A stretch of 64,000 nt of DNA, from assembly GCA_027310565.1 (NCBI GenBank), contig DAIDAP010000023.1, forward strand, positions 1-64,000, in the 5' to 3' direction. Positions 27,239 through 34,991 of this stretch are shown piece by piece (within the stretch, counting starts at the first letter, position 1; every line of letters begins with the position of its first letter). The position numbers were made by a program, and so were the translations under genes. The notes below the pieces were generated by a model. That model made no database searches, was not told where the DNA came from, and saw only the letters and a program-made list of their open reading frames with translations. Origin of the DNA: Chloroflexota bacterium (GTDB lineage: Bacteria > Chloroflexota > Limnocylindria > P2-11E).

Positions 27239-28575
27239 GCGGGCTCGCCGTCCGCGGCGGGACCGTGGTCACGGCGAGCGGGCGCCGGCGAGCGGACGTC
27301 GGCGTCAGCGACGGCGTCATCACGGCGGTGGGGGACGTGCCGCGCGCCGAGCGCGAGATCGACGCGAGCGGGCTCCTCATCCTCCCGGGCGTCGTCGACC
27401 TGCACACCCACCTCGCCTCGACGCCATCGTGGGCGCCGCTCGACGGCTTCCGCACCGGGAGCCGCGCGGCGGTCGCCGGCGGCGTGACCACCGTGGTCTC
27501 GATGGCCTACCAGGAGGACGGCTCGCTCCGGCGCGGCATCGAGCGCGGGCTGCGCGACGCGGAGGACGCCCTCTGCGACTTCTCGTTCCACGCGGTGGTG
27601 ACCGATCCGAGCGCCGCGGCGCTCGCGGAGCTCCCCGCGCTGGCGCGCGACGGCCACGCGGGGCTCAAGGTCTTCATGGTCGTGCCGCACTTCTCGGCGC
27701 GGCACGACGACTTCCTCGCGCTGTACCGCGCGGCTGCCGCGCACGGGATGCTCGTCGCGGTCCACGCCGAGGACCACGCGCTCGTCGCGGAGGCGACCGC
27801 GGCGCTGCACCGGGCGGGCAGGACCGCCGTCCGGTTCTTCCCGGAGAGCCGTCCGGTCGAGGCCGAGCGCGTCGCCGTCGCCCAGGCGGTCGCGGACGCG
27901 CGGGCGACCGGCGCGTCGCTGTACCTCGTGCACCTCTCGTCCGCGGCCGCCCTCGGCGAGCTCGCGGCGGGAAAGCGCGCCGGTCTGCGCGTGTTCGGCG
28001 AGACACGACCGCTCTACCTCCATCTCACGCGCGAGCTCTTCGAGCGTCCGGACGCGGGGCTCTGGGTGGGGCAGCCGCCGCTGCGCGAGCGCGCGGACGT
28101 CGAAGCGGTCTGGCGCGCGCTCGCGGACGGCACGCTCGACACGGTCGGGACCGACCACATCCCGCACCGGAGAGCGGAAAAGCTCGACCCCGCGCTCGCC
28201 TTCGACCGCGTCCCGCCGGGCGTGGCCAACCTCGAGACGCTGCTGCCGATGCTCCACTCCGAGGGCGTGCTGACGGGTCGCATCACGCTCGAGCGTCTGG
28301 TGGACGTGCTCGCGACGACGCCGGCGCGCGTCGCCGCGCTCGAGCGCAAGGGCGAGGTCGCGGTCGGGAGGGACGCCGACCTCGTGCTCTTCGATCCTGA
28401 CCTCGTTCGGACCGTCCGCGCCGCCGAGATGCACTCCGCCTGCGACTACGACCCGTACGAGGGCCGGACGGTGACCGGCTGGCCGCGTGCGGTCCTGCTG
28501 CGGGGCGAGGTCGCCTTCGACGGCGAGATCCGCGGCGTGCGCGGCCGCTTCGTCCCGCGCGCCGCTACCGGCTGA
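27235..28575 (+). CDS. dihydropyrimidinase/hydantoinase-like amidohydrolase
   Basis: Cytosolic binuclear metal hydrolase of cyclic amides (hydantoinase, dihydropyrimidinase, allantoinase group). Metal ligands: His57 and His59 in DLHTHL, the lysine expected to be carbamylated, Lys145 in GLKVFMV, histidines in VHAEDH and YLVHLSS, and Asp307 in GTDHIPH. 446 residues, full length. The C-terminal GRDADLVLFDPD and final small beta strand are typical. GTG 27235. No other pyrimidine- or purine-degradation gene is adjacent, so the substrate is open. Its 3' end overlaps the convergent GerMN lipoprotein gene by 11 bases. Confidence 0.88.
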   Translation: MSGLAVRGGTVVTASGRRRADVGVSDGVITAVGDVPRAEREIDASGLLILPGVVDLHTHLASTPSWAPLDGFRTGSRAAVAGGVTTVVSMAYQEDGSLRRGIERGLRDAEDALCDFSFHAVVTDPSAAALAELPALARDGHAGLKVFMVVPHFSARHDDFLALYRAAAAHGMLVAVHAEDHALVAEATAALHRAGRTAVRFFPESRPVEAERVAVAQAVADARATGASLYLVHLSSAAALGELAAGKRAGLRVFGETRPLYLHLTRELFERPDAGLWVGQPPLRERADVEAVWRALADGTLDTVGTDHIPHRRAEKLDPALAFDRVPPGVANLETLLPMLHSEGVLTGRITLERLVDVLATTPARVAALERKGEVAVGRDADLVLFDPDLVRTVRAAEMHSACDYDPYEGRTVTGWPRAVLLRGEVAFDGEIRGVRGRFVPRAATG

Positions 28576-29881
28576 TCGGGATCTGCACCGACTCCATCAC
28601 GCTGCCGTCACGCGGGCTGCGCAGCAGGATCTCGAGCGTCCCGCCGGTCTGCGGAACGCTGCCGATCGCGACGGCGAACGTGCCCCAGAGCTCGCTCGTG
28701 CCGAGCGAGGCCGTCGCGAAGTCGTCGACGAGCACCGTCCCGGAGTAGTCGACGACGCGGTACTCGAACCTCGCCTCGAAGGCGCGGATGAGGCCGCTCG
28801 CGGTGAAGCCGGGCCGCACCGGAACGCCGAAGCGCGGCTCGTACAGCGCGATGTTGTCGCTCACGGCGTCGGGGTCGCCGCCGATGTCGACCACGAGCCG
28901 CAGCGGCTCGTAGAGGATCGCGGCGCGCCACGGCCGCAGGTCCTCGAGGCCGAGCTCGTAGCGGACGCCCCCCGCCTGCGCGCTGGTGCGGATGGTCCGC
29001 AGCGGCGTCGCGCCGACCGCGCGCGTCCCCGTCGCCGTGGTGGTCGCGTTCTCGACATCGATGACGAACGTCCACTTGCCGAGGTCGGGGCTCTCCGTCT
29101 CGTCGTTCGCCCGCGGCGTGAGGGTGAACGCCATCCCGCCCTTCGCCGCCGCGCCGGTGAGGCCGGTGTCGATCACGAAGCGCACCAGCGCGGGTGCGTA
29201 CGAGTCGACGGAGAACCGCATGCTGACGTCCAGCGTCCCGCTCGCGCCGCCCATGCGCATCGGGTCGGGGCTTCCCGCCGTCCGGTAGCCGGCGACCTGT
29301 TCGCGCGTGGCGGGGCTGTCGATCACCAGGCCTTCGCCGCCGATGATCGCCTGCTGGCCGTTCTCGGTGATGAGCACGCGGCGGATGCCCGGCTCCTCGC
29401 TCGCGGTGTAGACGACCTGCTGGACGAACGCCTTGATCCCGGCGCTGCCGGCGATGCCCCAGTCGCCGCCGGGGACGCTGAAGTCGACGACGGCGAGGTC
29501 GGGCCGACCGCGGTTGGCCGGACCCTCGATGCGGACCGACGCCGGCCGCGCCCTCGCCTGCAGCGTGGTGTTGAAGAGCCCGGCGGGCGGCCGCGCGGCG
29601 AAGAGCGTCTGGAGGCGCGAGAGGATGCGCGCCTCGGCCGTCGCGCCGATCCCCGCACCGCTCACGCGCACGGCCACCGGCGGGAGCCGGTCGCGCGCGA
29701 GGTACACCAGCTCGTGGCCCGCGAGCGCGGTCGGCGCCGGCGACGCCGTCGCCGTCGGCGCGGGCGACGCGGTCTGGGTCGGCGTCGCGGAGGGCCGCAC
29801 CGTGGGCGTCGGCTGCACGCTCGTGCCGCCGCACGCGGCGACGGCGAGGGTCAGGAGCGCGGTGACGAGCGTTCGCTGCAC
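28565..29881 (-). CDS. GerMN/AMIN-like/Gmad2 lipoprotein
   Basis: 438 residues. Signal peptide with lipobox AVAAC, a Thr/Pro/Ala linker to about residue 52, then a GerMN-type domain (about 53-190; LVYLARDRLPPVAVRV, VVDFSVPGG, VQQVVYTASEEPGI, LITENGQ), an AMIN-like beta domain in the middle, and a C-terminal Gmad2 immunoglobulin-like domain (about 335-437; LYEPRFGVPVRPGF, FEARFEYRVVD). GerMN and Gmad2 were first noted in spore germination proteins but are common in non-sporulating Chloroflexota and Actinobacteria. Likely an envelope protein. The ATG lies inside the end of the 29851-30399 gene. Confidence 0.85.
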   Translation of the reverse strand: MQRTLVTALLTLAVAACGGTSVQPTPTVRPSATPTQTASPAPTATASPAPTALAGHELVYLARDRLPPVAVRVSGAGIGATAEARILSRLQTLFAARPPAGLFNTTLQARARPASVRIEGPANRGRPDLAVVDFSVPGGDWGIAGSAGIKAFVQQVVYTASEEPGIRRVLITENGQQAIIGGEGLVIDSPATREQVAGYRTAGSPDPMRMGGASGTLDVSMRFSVDSYAPALVRFVIDTGLTGAAAKGGMAFTLTPRANDETESPDLGKWTFVIDVENATTTATGTRAVGATPLRTIRTSAQAGGVRYELGLEDLRPWRAAILYEPLRLVVDIGGDPDAVSDNIALYEPRFGVPVRPGFTASGLIRAFEARFEYRVVDYSGTVLVDDFATASLGTSELWGTFAVAIGSVPQTGGTLEILLRSPRDGSVMESVQIPISR

Positions 29882-30399
29882 GTCACCATCGTCGCGCCCG
29901 CGCGCGCCAGGGGCGAGGGTCGATGGTCACGTTCCGGGACGGGCTTTGCCCCCCAGCCGCTGACCTGCTCTGCCGGGACGTCGAGCAGCGCGAGACGCTC
30001 GCCGTCGGACACCGCGACGAGCGGGCGGATCGGCCCGGTGGCGACGACCGAGCGGAACCCGCGCGCCCTGCGGACCTCGAGCGTCCCGACGCCGGGTGCC
30101 TGTGCGTCATAGGCGACCGGCTCGTGGCCGAACAGGAAGACCTGCGGCTGCTCGCTCGTGCAGGCGGCGACGGGCCAGGCCGTCCAGAGCCCGGTGAGCT
30201 CGACGATCCACGAGAGGCCGCTCACGGCGCCCAGGTGCGCGGCCTGCACCGCCTCGATCGGCCGCCGCCACGCCGTGTCGGACGCGCACAGCGGGAAGCC
30301 GGGCTCGCCGCCGGACGTGGGGACGGGACTCGGCGCGCCGGCGGGAGCGTCGCCGACCGGCGTCGTGATCCGCGGCCACGCGGCGGCGAGGACGACCAG
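29851..30399 (-). CDS. hypothetical protein, possibly exported
   Basis: About 182 residues with balanced composition but no family I know. It starts with the hydrophobic LVVLAAAWPRITT, then a Pro/Gly/Ser segment, and later SEQPQVFLFGHEPVAYDA and VVATGPIRPLVAVSDGERLALLDVP, which look like beta strands. No ATG, GTG or TTG exists in frame before the divergent DinB gene; CTG 30399 is the best start. The frame continues upstream antisense to DinB, which I discount. It overlaps the GerMN lipoprotein gene by 31 bases, suggesting co-transcription. Confidence 0.48.
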   Translation of the reverse strand: MVVLAAAWPRITTPVGDAPAGAPSPVPTSGGEPGFPLCASDTAWRRPIEAVQAAHLGAVSGLSWIVELTGLWTAWPVAACTSEQPQVFLFGHEPVAYDAQAPGVGTLEVRRARGFRSVVATGPIRPLVAVSDGERLALLDVPAEQVSGWGAKPVPERDHRPSPLARAGATMVTCSERSSPRS

Positions 30400-30405
30400 G
30401 CTCGC

Positions 30406-30411
30406 TACGCT
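30406..30411 (+). promoter_or_regulatory. -10-like TACGCT, probable leaderless start of DinB gene
   Basis: TACGCT ends 6 bases before GTG 30418. The same GCTACGCT octamer precedes the thioesterase gene at 50452 with the same 6-base spacing. Confidence 0.5.
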
Positions 30412-30417
30412 TGCGCT

Positions 30418-30885
30418 GTGGAGAGGCTGCGCTTCGACGACGACTCGGCGTTCCAGCTCGCGGACGACGCCGCGACGATCGCGCGCATCGTGCGCACGAC
30501 CCCCGTCGAGCGGCTGCGCACCACGATGTTCGGCGAGTGGAGCGCCGTCGAGGTGATCGGCCATCTCGCCGACGTCGGCGAGCGCTTCGCCGAGCGCGTG
30601 CGCCGCTGCGTGCGGGAGGACCGGCCCACCCTCGCGGCGTTCGACCAGGACGCGCTCGCCCGCGAGCGCCGCAACGCCGAGCGCGACCCGCTCGAGCTCG
30701 CCCGGCGCCTCGATGCGGCGCACCGCGAGATCGTCCAGACGCTGATGATCCCGGCCAACCGCTCCCGGCCGGGCATCCATCCCGAGTACGGCGAGCTCGA
30801 CGCCGGCCACTTCGGCGCGTACCAGGCGCGCCATGCGCACGAGCACACCAGCGAGCTCGCGGCCGCGTTCCCGCCGCGGGGGTAG
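30418..30885 (+). CDS. DinB-family (DinB_2) putative metal-dependent protein
   Basis: 155 residues, four-helix bundle of the DinB/YfiT kind. Histidines expected to bind metal are in VIGHLADVGERF and in the last helix, RHAHEHTSEL. The middle has DRPTLAAFDQDALA. GTG 30418 is the natural start. Such proteins include bacillithiol- or mycothiol-dependent S-transferases and many of unknown role. It ends at a strong inverted repeat shared with the convergent DppC gene. Confidence 0.85.
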   Translation: MERLRFDDDSAFQLADDAATIARIVRTTPVERLRTTMFGEWSAVEVIGHLADVGERFAERVRRCVREDRPTLAAFDQDALARERRNAERDPLELARRLDAAHREIVQTLMIPANRSRPGIHPEYGELDAGHFGAYQARHAHEHTSELAAAFPPRG

Positions 30886-30909
30886 CGCCGGCCTGAGGTC
30901 AGGCCGGCG
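30886..30909. terminator. 11-bp inverted repeat at a convergent junction
   Basis: CGCCGGCCTGA and TCAGGCCGGCG form a perfect repeat with two bases between. It starts directly after the DinB stop and its right arm contains the stop of the DppC gene. There is no T-tract on either side, so it would be a bidirectional hairpin without a classical tail. Confidence 0.5.
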
Positions 30910-31726
30910 GCCTGCCGGAGGTCCGCGTGCGCGCACGCGGATCGAGCACGTCGCGCAGCCCGTCGCCGAGGAAGTTGAACGCCAGCACGATGAGGACGAT
31001 CGCCGCGCCCGGGTAGAAGGCGAGGGTGGGCGCGGTGAAGACGTACTGCTGCGCGCGCTGGAGCATGCTGCCCCACGACGGCGTCGGGGGCTGGACGCCG
31101 AGACCCAGGTAGCTGATGGCGGACTCGGTGAGGATCGCCGTCCCCACGCCGAGCGTCGCCGAGACGAGGAGCACCGGTGTCGCCTGCGGGAGGACGTGTC
31201 TCACGAAGACCTGCCACGGCGGCACGCCGAGGGACTCGGCCGCAACGACGAACTCCGCGTGCTTCCAGCGCAGCGTCTCTCCGTAGACGACGCGCGCGAC
31301 CGGCATCCAGGAGAGACCGCCGATGACCAGGACGAGCACCGGGATCGCGCTGCCGACCACGGTCACCACGACGAGGACGAGGAAGAAGCTCGGGATCGCG
31401 AGCATCGCGTCGGTCAGCCGCATGAGCAGGCCGTCGACGACGCCGCCGTAGAAGCCGGCCACGCCGCCGACGGCGACCCCGACGAGGAGCGCGGTGACCA
31501 TGGCGGCGACGCCCACGACGAGCGTGATCTGGCCGCCGTGCGCGAGCCGGCTCAGGACGTCGCGCCCGATCTCGTCGGTCCCGAGGGGATGCGCGAGGCT
31601 CAGGGCGGCCAGCCGGTGCGTGGGATCGGTGGCGTCCGGGTCGATGGTCCAGACGAGCGGGACGCCGAAGACGAAGATCGCGATCGCGACGAGCGTGGCG
31701 AGGGAGGCGCGTCCGGCGGTGCTCAT
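30899..31726 (-). CDS. peptide/nickel ABC transporter permease, DppC type
   Basis: 275 residues, about six membrane segments. N-terminal HPLGTDEIGRDVLSRL is the DppC/OppC signature. The ATPase-contact EAA loop reads VVAAESLGVPPWQVFVRHVLPQ in part, and SYLGLGVQPPTPSWG is the typical C-terminal block. ATG 31726 overlaps the DppB stop as ATGA. No dppD/dppF ATPase gene is in the window, so energising subunits must be encoded elsewhere. Confidence 0.92.
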   Translation of the reverse strand: MSTAGRASLATLVAIAIFVFGVPLVWTIDPDATDPTHRLAALSLAHPLGTDEIGRDVLSRLAHGGQITLVVGVAAMVTALLVGVAVGGVAGFYGGVVDGLLMRLTDAMLAIPSFFLVLVVVTVVGSAIPVLVLVIGGLSWMPVARVVYGETLRWKHAEFVVAAESLGVPPWQVFVRHVLPQATPVLLVSATLGVGTAILTESAISYLGLGVQPPTPSWGSMLQRAQQYVFTAPTLAFYPGAAIVLIVLAFNFLGDGLRDVLDPRARTRTSGRPPA

Positions 31727-32667
31727 GCGACGGTCACGCGAGGGTCGAGACGGGTGTACGCGACGTCGACGACGATGCTCGAGACGACCGCGATCGCCGC
31801 CACGACGACCGCGATCCCGGTGACGAGCGTGTAGTCGCGCCCGTTCGCGGCGTCGAGCGCGAGCCGCCCCATGCCCGGCCAGCCGAACACCGACTCCGTC
31901 ACGACGGTCCCGCCGAGCAGCCGCGGGATGAGCGCACCGATCGCGCTCACCACGGGGATGAGCGCGTTCCGCAGCGCGTGACGGCCGATGACGAGACGCG
32001 CGGGGAGTCCCTTCGCGTCCGCGGTGCGCAGATACTCCATCCCGAGCACCTCCAGGAGCGACGTGCGCATGAACCGCACGACGGTCGGCAGGATCGTCGT
32101 CGCGAGCGTCACCGTCGGAAGGACGAGGTGAACGACGCGGTCCCCGATCGAGCTGTCGACCGCCGACGCGATCCCTGCCGAGGGGAGCAGGCGGAGGTCG
32201 ACCGCGAAGAAGAGGATGAGCACGATCCCGAGCCAGAACACGGGCACGGCGAGCCCGATCGCGGACACGACGTCGAGGACGCGGTCGAGCACGCTGTCGC
32301 GCCGGAGCGCCTGGACGATCCCCATCGGGATCCCGACCAGGCACGCGAGCGCGAGCGCGACGCCGGACAGCAGCAGCGTGTTCGGAAGCCGGTCGCCGAT
32401 CAGGCCCGCGACGGGCAGATCGGTGGTCAGCGAGGTGCCGAGGTCGCCGCGCACTGCCCCGCCGAGCCAGTCGGCGTAGCGTTGGAGCACCGGCCGGTCG
32501 AGGCCCATCTCGCGGATGAGCGCCTGACGCTGCTCCTCCGTGACCGTCATGCTCGTGATCGACGCCGGGCCGCCCGGGGCGAGGTTGACGAAGAAGAAGG
32601 TGAGGACGCTCGTGAAGAGGATCACCAGCGCCCCGGACGCCAGGCGTCGCGCGAGGAAGCCGGCTAT
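31723..32667 (-). CDS. peptide/nickel ABC transporter permease, DppB type
   Basis: About 314 residues. Membrane segment 1 (RRLASGALVILFTSVLTFFF) is followed by LAPGGPAS, MGLDRPVLQRYADWLGG and GDLGTSL, all DppB signatures, and the EAA loop near RTADAKGLPARLVIGRHALRNA. The start is unclear. No ATG, GTG or TTG lies in frame between the divergent oxidoreductase gene and helix 1. An ATA at 32667 sits exactly where the family begins; CTG 32643 would cut into the basic end of helix 1. A frameshift relative to the out-of-frame ATG at 32731 is another explanation. Confidence 0.85.
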   Translation of the reverse strand: MAGFLARRLASGALVILFTSVLTFFFVNLAPGGPASITSMTVTEEQRQALIREMGLDRPVLQRYADWLGGAVRGDLGTSLTTDLPVAGLIGDRLPNTLLLSGVALALACLVGIPMGIVQALRRDSVLDRVLDVVSAIGLAVPVFWLGIVLILFFAVDLRLLPSAGIASAVDSSIGDRVVHLVLPTVTLATTILPTVVRFMRTSLLEVLGMEYLRTADAKGLPARLVIGRHALRNALIPVVSAIGALIPRLLGGTVVTESVFGWPGMGRLALDAANGRDYTLVTGIAVVVAAIAVVSSIVVDVAYTRLDPRVTVA

Positions 32668-32729
32668 CTCTCGCCTCGGCGGGCAGGGGCTGGAGCGGGC
32701 CGTGGCGCCGGGTGAGGGAGGGACGTGAC

Positions 32730-33740
32730 ATGAGGGTCGCGTGGTACGAGCGCACCGGTCCCGCGCGCGAGGTGCTGACGATCGCGGAGGCGACGCCGCC
32801 GGCGCCGCGGCCGGGCGAGGTCCTGATCCGCATGCACGCATCCGGGGTGAACCCGGCGGACGTGCGCCGGCGCGGCGGGTGGTCCTTCACCCTCGCGCCG
32901 CTCGACCGGCGGGTCGTCCCGCACAGCGACGGCGCCGGTGTGGTCGAGGGGCTCGGCCCGGGGACCGATCCGCGCTGGCTCGGTCGCCGCGTGTGGGTCT
33001 GGAACGCGGGCGGTGCGAGCTTCTACGGCTTTCCCGAGGAGGGATCGGACGCCGGTACCGCGGCCGAGTACGTCGCACTCCCCGTCCGGTTCGTCGCGGA
33101 GCTGCCGGACGCCGCGAGCTGCGAGGTGGGGGCGTGCCTCGGCGCGCCCGCGGTCACGGCGCACTTCGTCGTCCTTGCCGATGGCGACGTGAAGGGACGG
33201 ACGGTCCTCGTGCAGGGAGCGACGGGAGCCGTGGGCGAGCTCGCGGTCCAGATCGCGGCCGACGCGGGTGCGACGGTGATCGCGACGGTCGGCTCTCCCG
33301 ACAAGGTCGAGCGCGCGCGCGGATCGGGCGCCCGCCACGTCGTCGATCGCTCGCGCGAGGACGTGGCCGCGACGGTGCTGGGTCTCGTGCCGGGCGGCGT
33401 CGATCGGATCGTCGAGGCCGAATTCGGTCTGAACGTCGCGGCGGATGCGGCGGTCATCGCTCCGAACGGCACGATCGCGAGCTACTCGTCGCCGAGCGTC
33501 CGCGAGCCGGTCCTCCCGTACTACGCGCTGCAGCGCAAGGGCGTGACGGTGCGGTTCGTTCAGGCGTACATCCTCCCGCCGGAGCAGCGTCGGCGCGCGA
33601 TCCTGGGCGTGAACAGGCTCGTCGCCGAGCGACGCCTCCGGCCGACCATCGCCGCGCGGTTCCCGCTCGAGGAGATCGCCGCGGCTCACGACCTGGTCGA
33701 GCGCCGCGCGGCGGTCGGTAACGTCATCGTGACCCTGTAG
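32730..33740 (+). CDS. quinone oxidoreductase-like MDR protein (zinc-free)
   Basis: NADPH-dependent medium-chain oxidoreductase, 336 residues. GVNPADVRRRGG and the PHSDGAGVV block mark the quinone oxidoreductase/zeta-crystallin branch, which lacks the catalytic zinc Cys/His. The cofactor motif is VQGATGAVGELAVQIA. GGGAGGG lies about 7 bases before ATG 32730. It is the only plus-strand gene inside a minus-strand peptide-uptake region and separates the permeases from the binding protein. Substrate unknown. Confidence 0.88.
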   Translation: MRVAWYERTGPAREVLTIAEATPPAPRPGEVLIRMHASGVNPADVRRRGGWSFTLAPLDRRVVPHSDGAGVVEGLGPGTDPRWLGRRVWVWNAGGASFYGFPEEGSDAGTAAEYVALPVRFVAELPDAASCEVGACLGAPAVTAHFVVLADGDVKGRTVLVQGATGAVGELAVQIAADAGATVIATVGSPDKVERARGSGARHVVDRSREDVAATVLGLVPGGVDRIVEAEFGLNVAADAAVIAPNGTIASYSSPSVREPVLPYYALQRKGVTVRFVQAYILPPEQRRRAILGVNRLVAERRLRPTIAARFPLEEIAAAHDLVERRAAVGNVIVTL

Positions 33741-33743
33741 CCG

Positions 33744-34991
33744 CTATCGGAACCAGGCCTCCTCGAGGACGCGCATGGTGTTCCCTCCGATGGCCTTCGC
33801 GATGTCGCCGTCGGAGTAGCCGTGCTTCACCATCCAGCGGACGATGTTCGGGAACGCCTCGCCCGGGTTCTCGATGCCATCGACGAACTCGACCTCCTCG
33901 AACTGCTGCTGGCCGTGCGCGGCCGTGATGGAGAGCTGTCGCGCGAAGTAGTGGTGCAGCGCGACGTGGTCGCCGAAGAGCGTGTCCGGTCCGAACGACA
34001 CGTGGTCGATGCCGACCAGGTTCGCGCAGTACTCGAAGTGCTCCATGAAGCCCTCGAGGTCGTGCTTCGGGTGCTTCTTCGTGAGCGTCGTGTGCGGCGC
34101 GGCCTCGATGGCGATGACCCCGCCCTTCGCGGCACAGGCCGTGATCACCTCGTCCGGCTTCATGCGCTTGGTGTTCCAGAGCGCGCGCGCGCCCGCGTGC
34201 GTGATGAAGATCGGCTTCTCGCTCGCCGCGATGGTGTCGAGCGACGTCTGGTCGCCGGAGTGCGAGATGTCGATCGCGATGCCGAGCCTGTTCATCCGGC
34301 GCACGGCCTGGCGCCCGAGCTCCGTGAGCCCGCCGTCGCGGGCCTCGCGGAGGCCGCACCCCAGCGAGTTCGCCTCGCTGTACGCGATCCCGGACGAGCG
34401 GATCCCGAGGCCGTACAGGATGTCCAGCCGGTCGACCTCGTTCTCGATGGCCGTCGCCGCCTCGAGCGAGGCGATGAACGCGATCTGTCCGTTGGCCTTG
34501 GCGCGCCTGATGTCGTCGAGGGTCTCTCCACGGACGACGAAGTCCTGATGCGCGATGTCGGAGAGGCGCATGCCAAGGTCGTAGATGATGTCGTCCCACT
34601 TCCAGCCGGCCTTCGACGTGATCGTGGCCGTGCCGTCCATGAGGCAGTCGAACACCGCGTCGAGGCCGGATCGCGCCATGCCCGCGTAGCCGGTCCAGTC
34701 GCGACCCTGGCGGCGGTACTCGCCGAAGTCGCCGAGGTCGCTCGGCACCACGAAACAGTGGTCGTGCAGCGAGATCACGACGTTCTCGATGAGGAGCCGC
34801 TGCACGCGGTCCTCCTGCTCCGCGCTCACCTCGACCTTCGTCGACCTCACGCGGTCGACCTCGGCGGCGAGCTCGAACGGACGGTAGTCGGTATCGGGCT
34901 CGAGGTACTGGAACGAGCGGTACCCCGCGTATCTCGTGCGCTTGGTGCCCGTCTTCTCGGTCGTCGGCGTTCTCACTTCTTCAGCCACCAT
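33744..34991 (-). CDS. membrane dipeptidase, peptidase family M19
   Basis: Zinc-dependent dipeptidase of the renal dipeptidase family, 415 residues. Expected ligands are seen: HxD in SLHDHCF, Glu in ASLEAATAIE, His in DISHSGDQT and His in THAGARAL. The N-terminus is about 75 residues longer than usual and holds YAGYRSFQYLEPDTDYRPF. No signal peptide, so probably cytosolic. ATG 34991 lies 19 bases inside the end of the solute-binding protein gene, so peptide uptake and cleavage are probably co-expressed. Confidence 0.88.
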   Translation of the reverse strand: MVAEEVRTPTTEKTGTKRTRYAGYRSFQYLEPDTDYRPFELAAEVDRVRSTKVEVSAEQEDRVQRLLIENVVISLHDHCFVVPSDLGDFGEYRRQGRDWTGYAGMARSGLDAVFDCLMDGTATITSKAGWKWDDIIYDLGMRLSDIAHQDFVVRGETLDDIRRAKANGQIAFIASLEAATAIENEVDRLDILYGLGIRSSGIAYSEANSLGCGLREARDGGLTELGRQAVRRMNRLGIAIDISHSGDQTSLDTIAASEKPIFITHAGARALWNTKRMKPDEVITACAAKGGVIAIEAAPHTTLTKKHPKHDLEGFMEHFEYCANLVGIDHVSFGPDTLFGDHVALHHYFARQLSITAAHGQQQFEEVEFVDGIENPGEAFPNIVRWMVKHGYSDGDIAKAIGGNTMRVLEEAWFR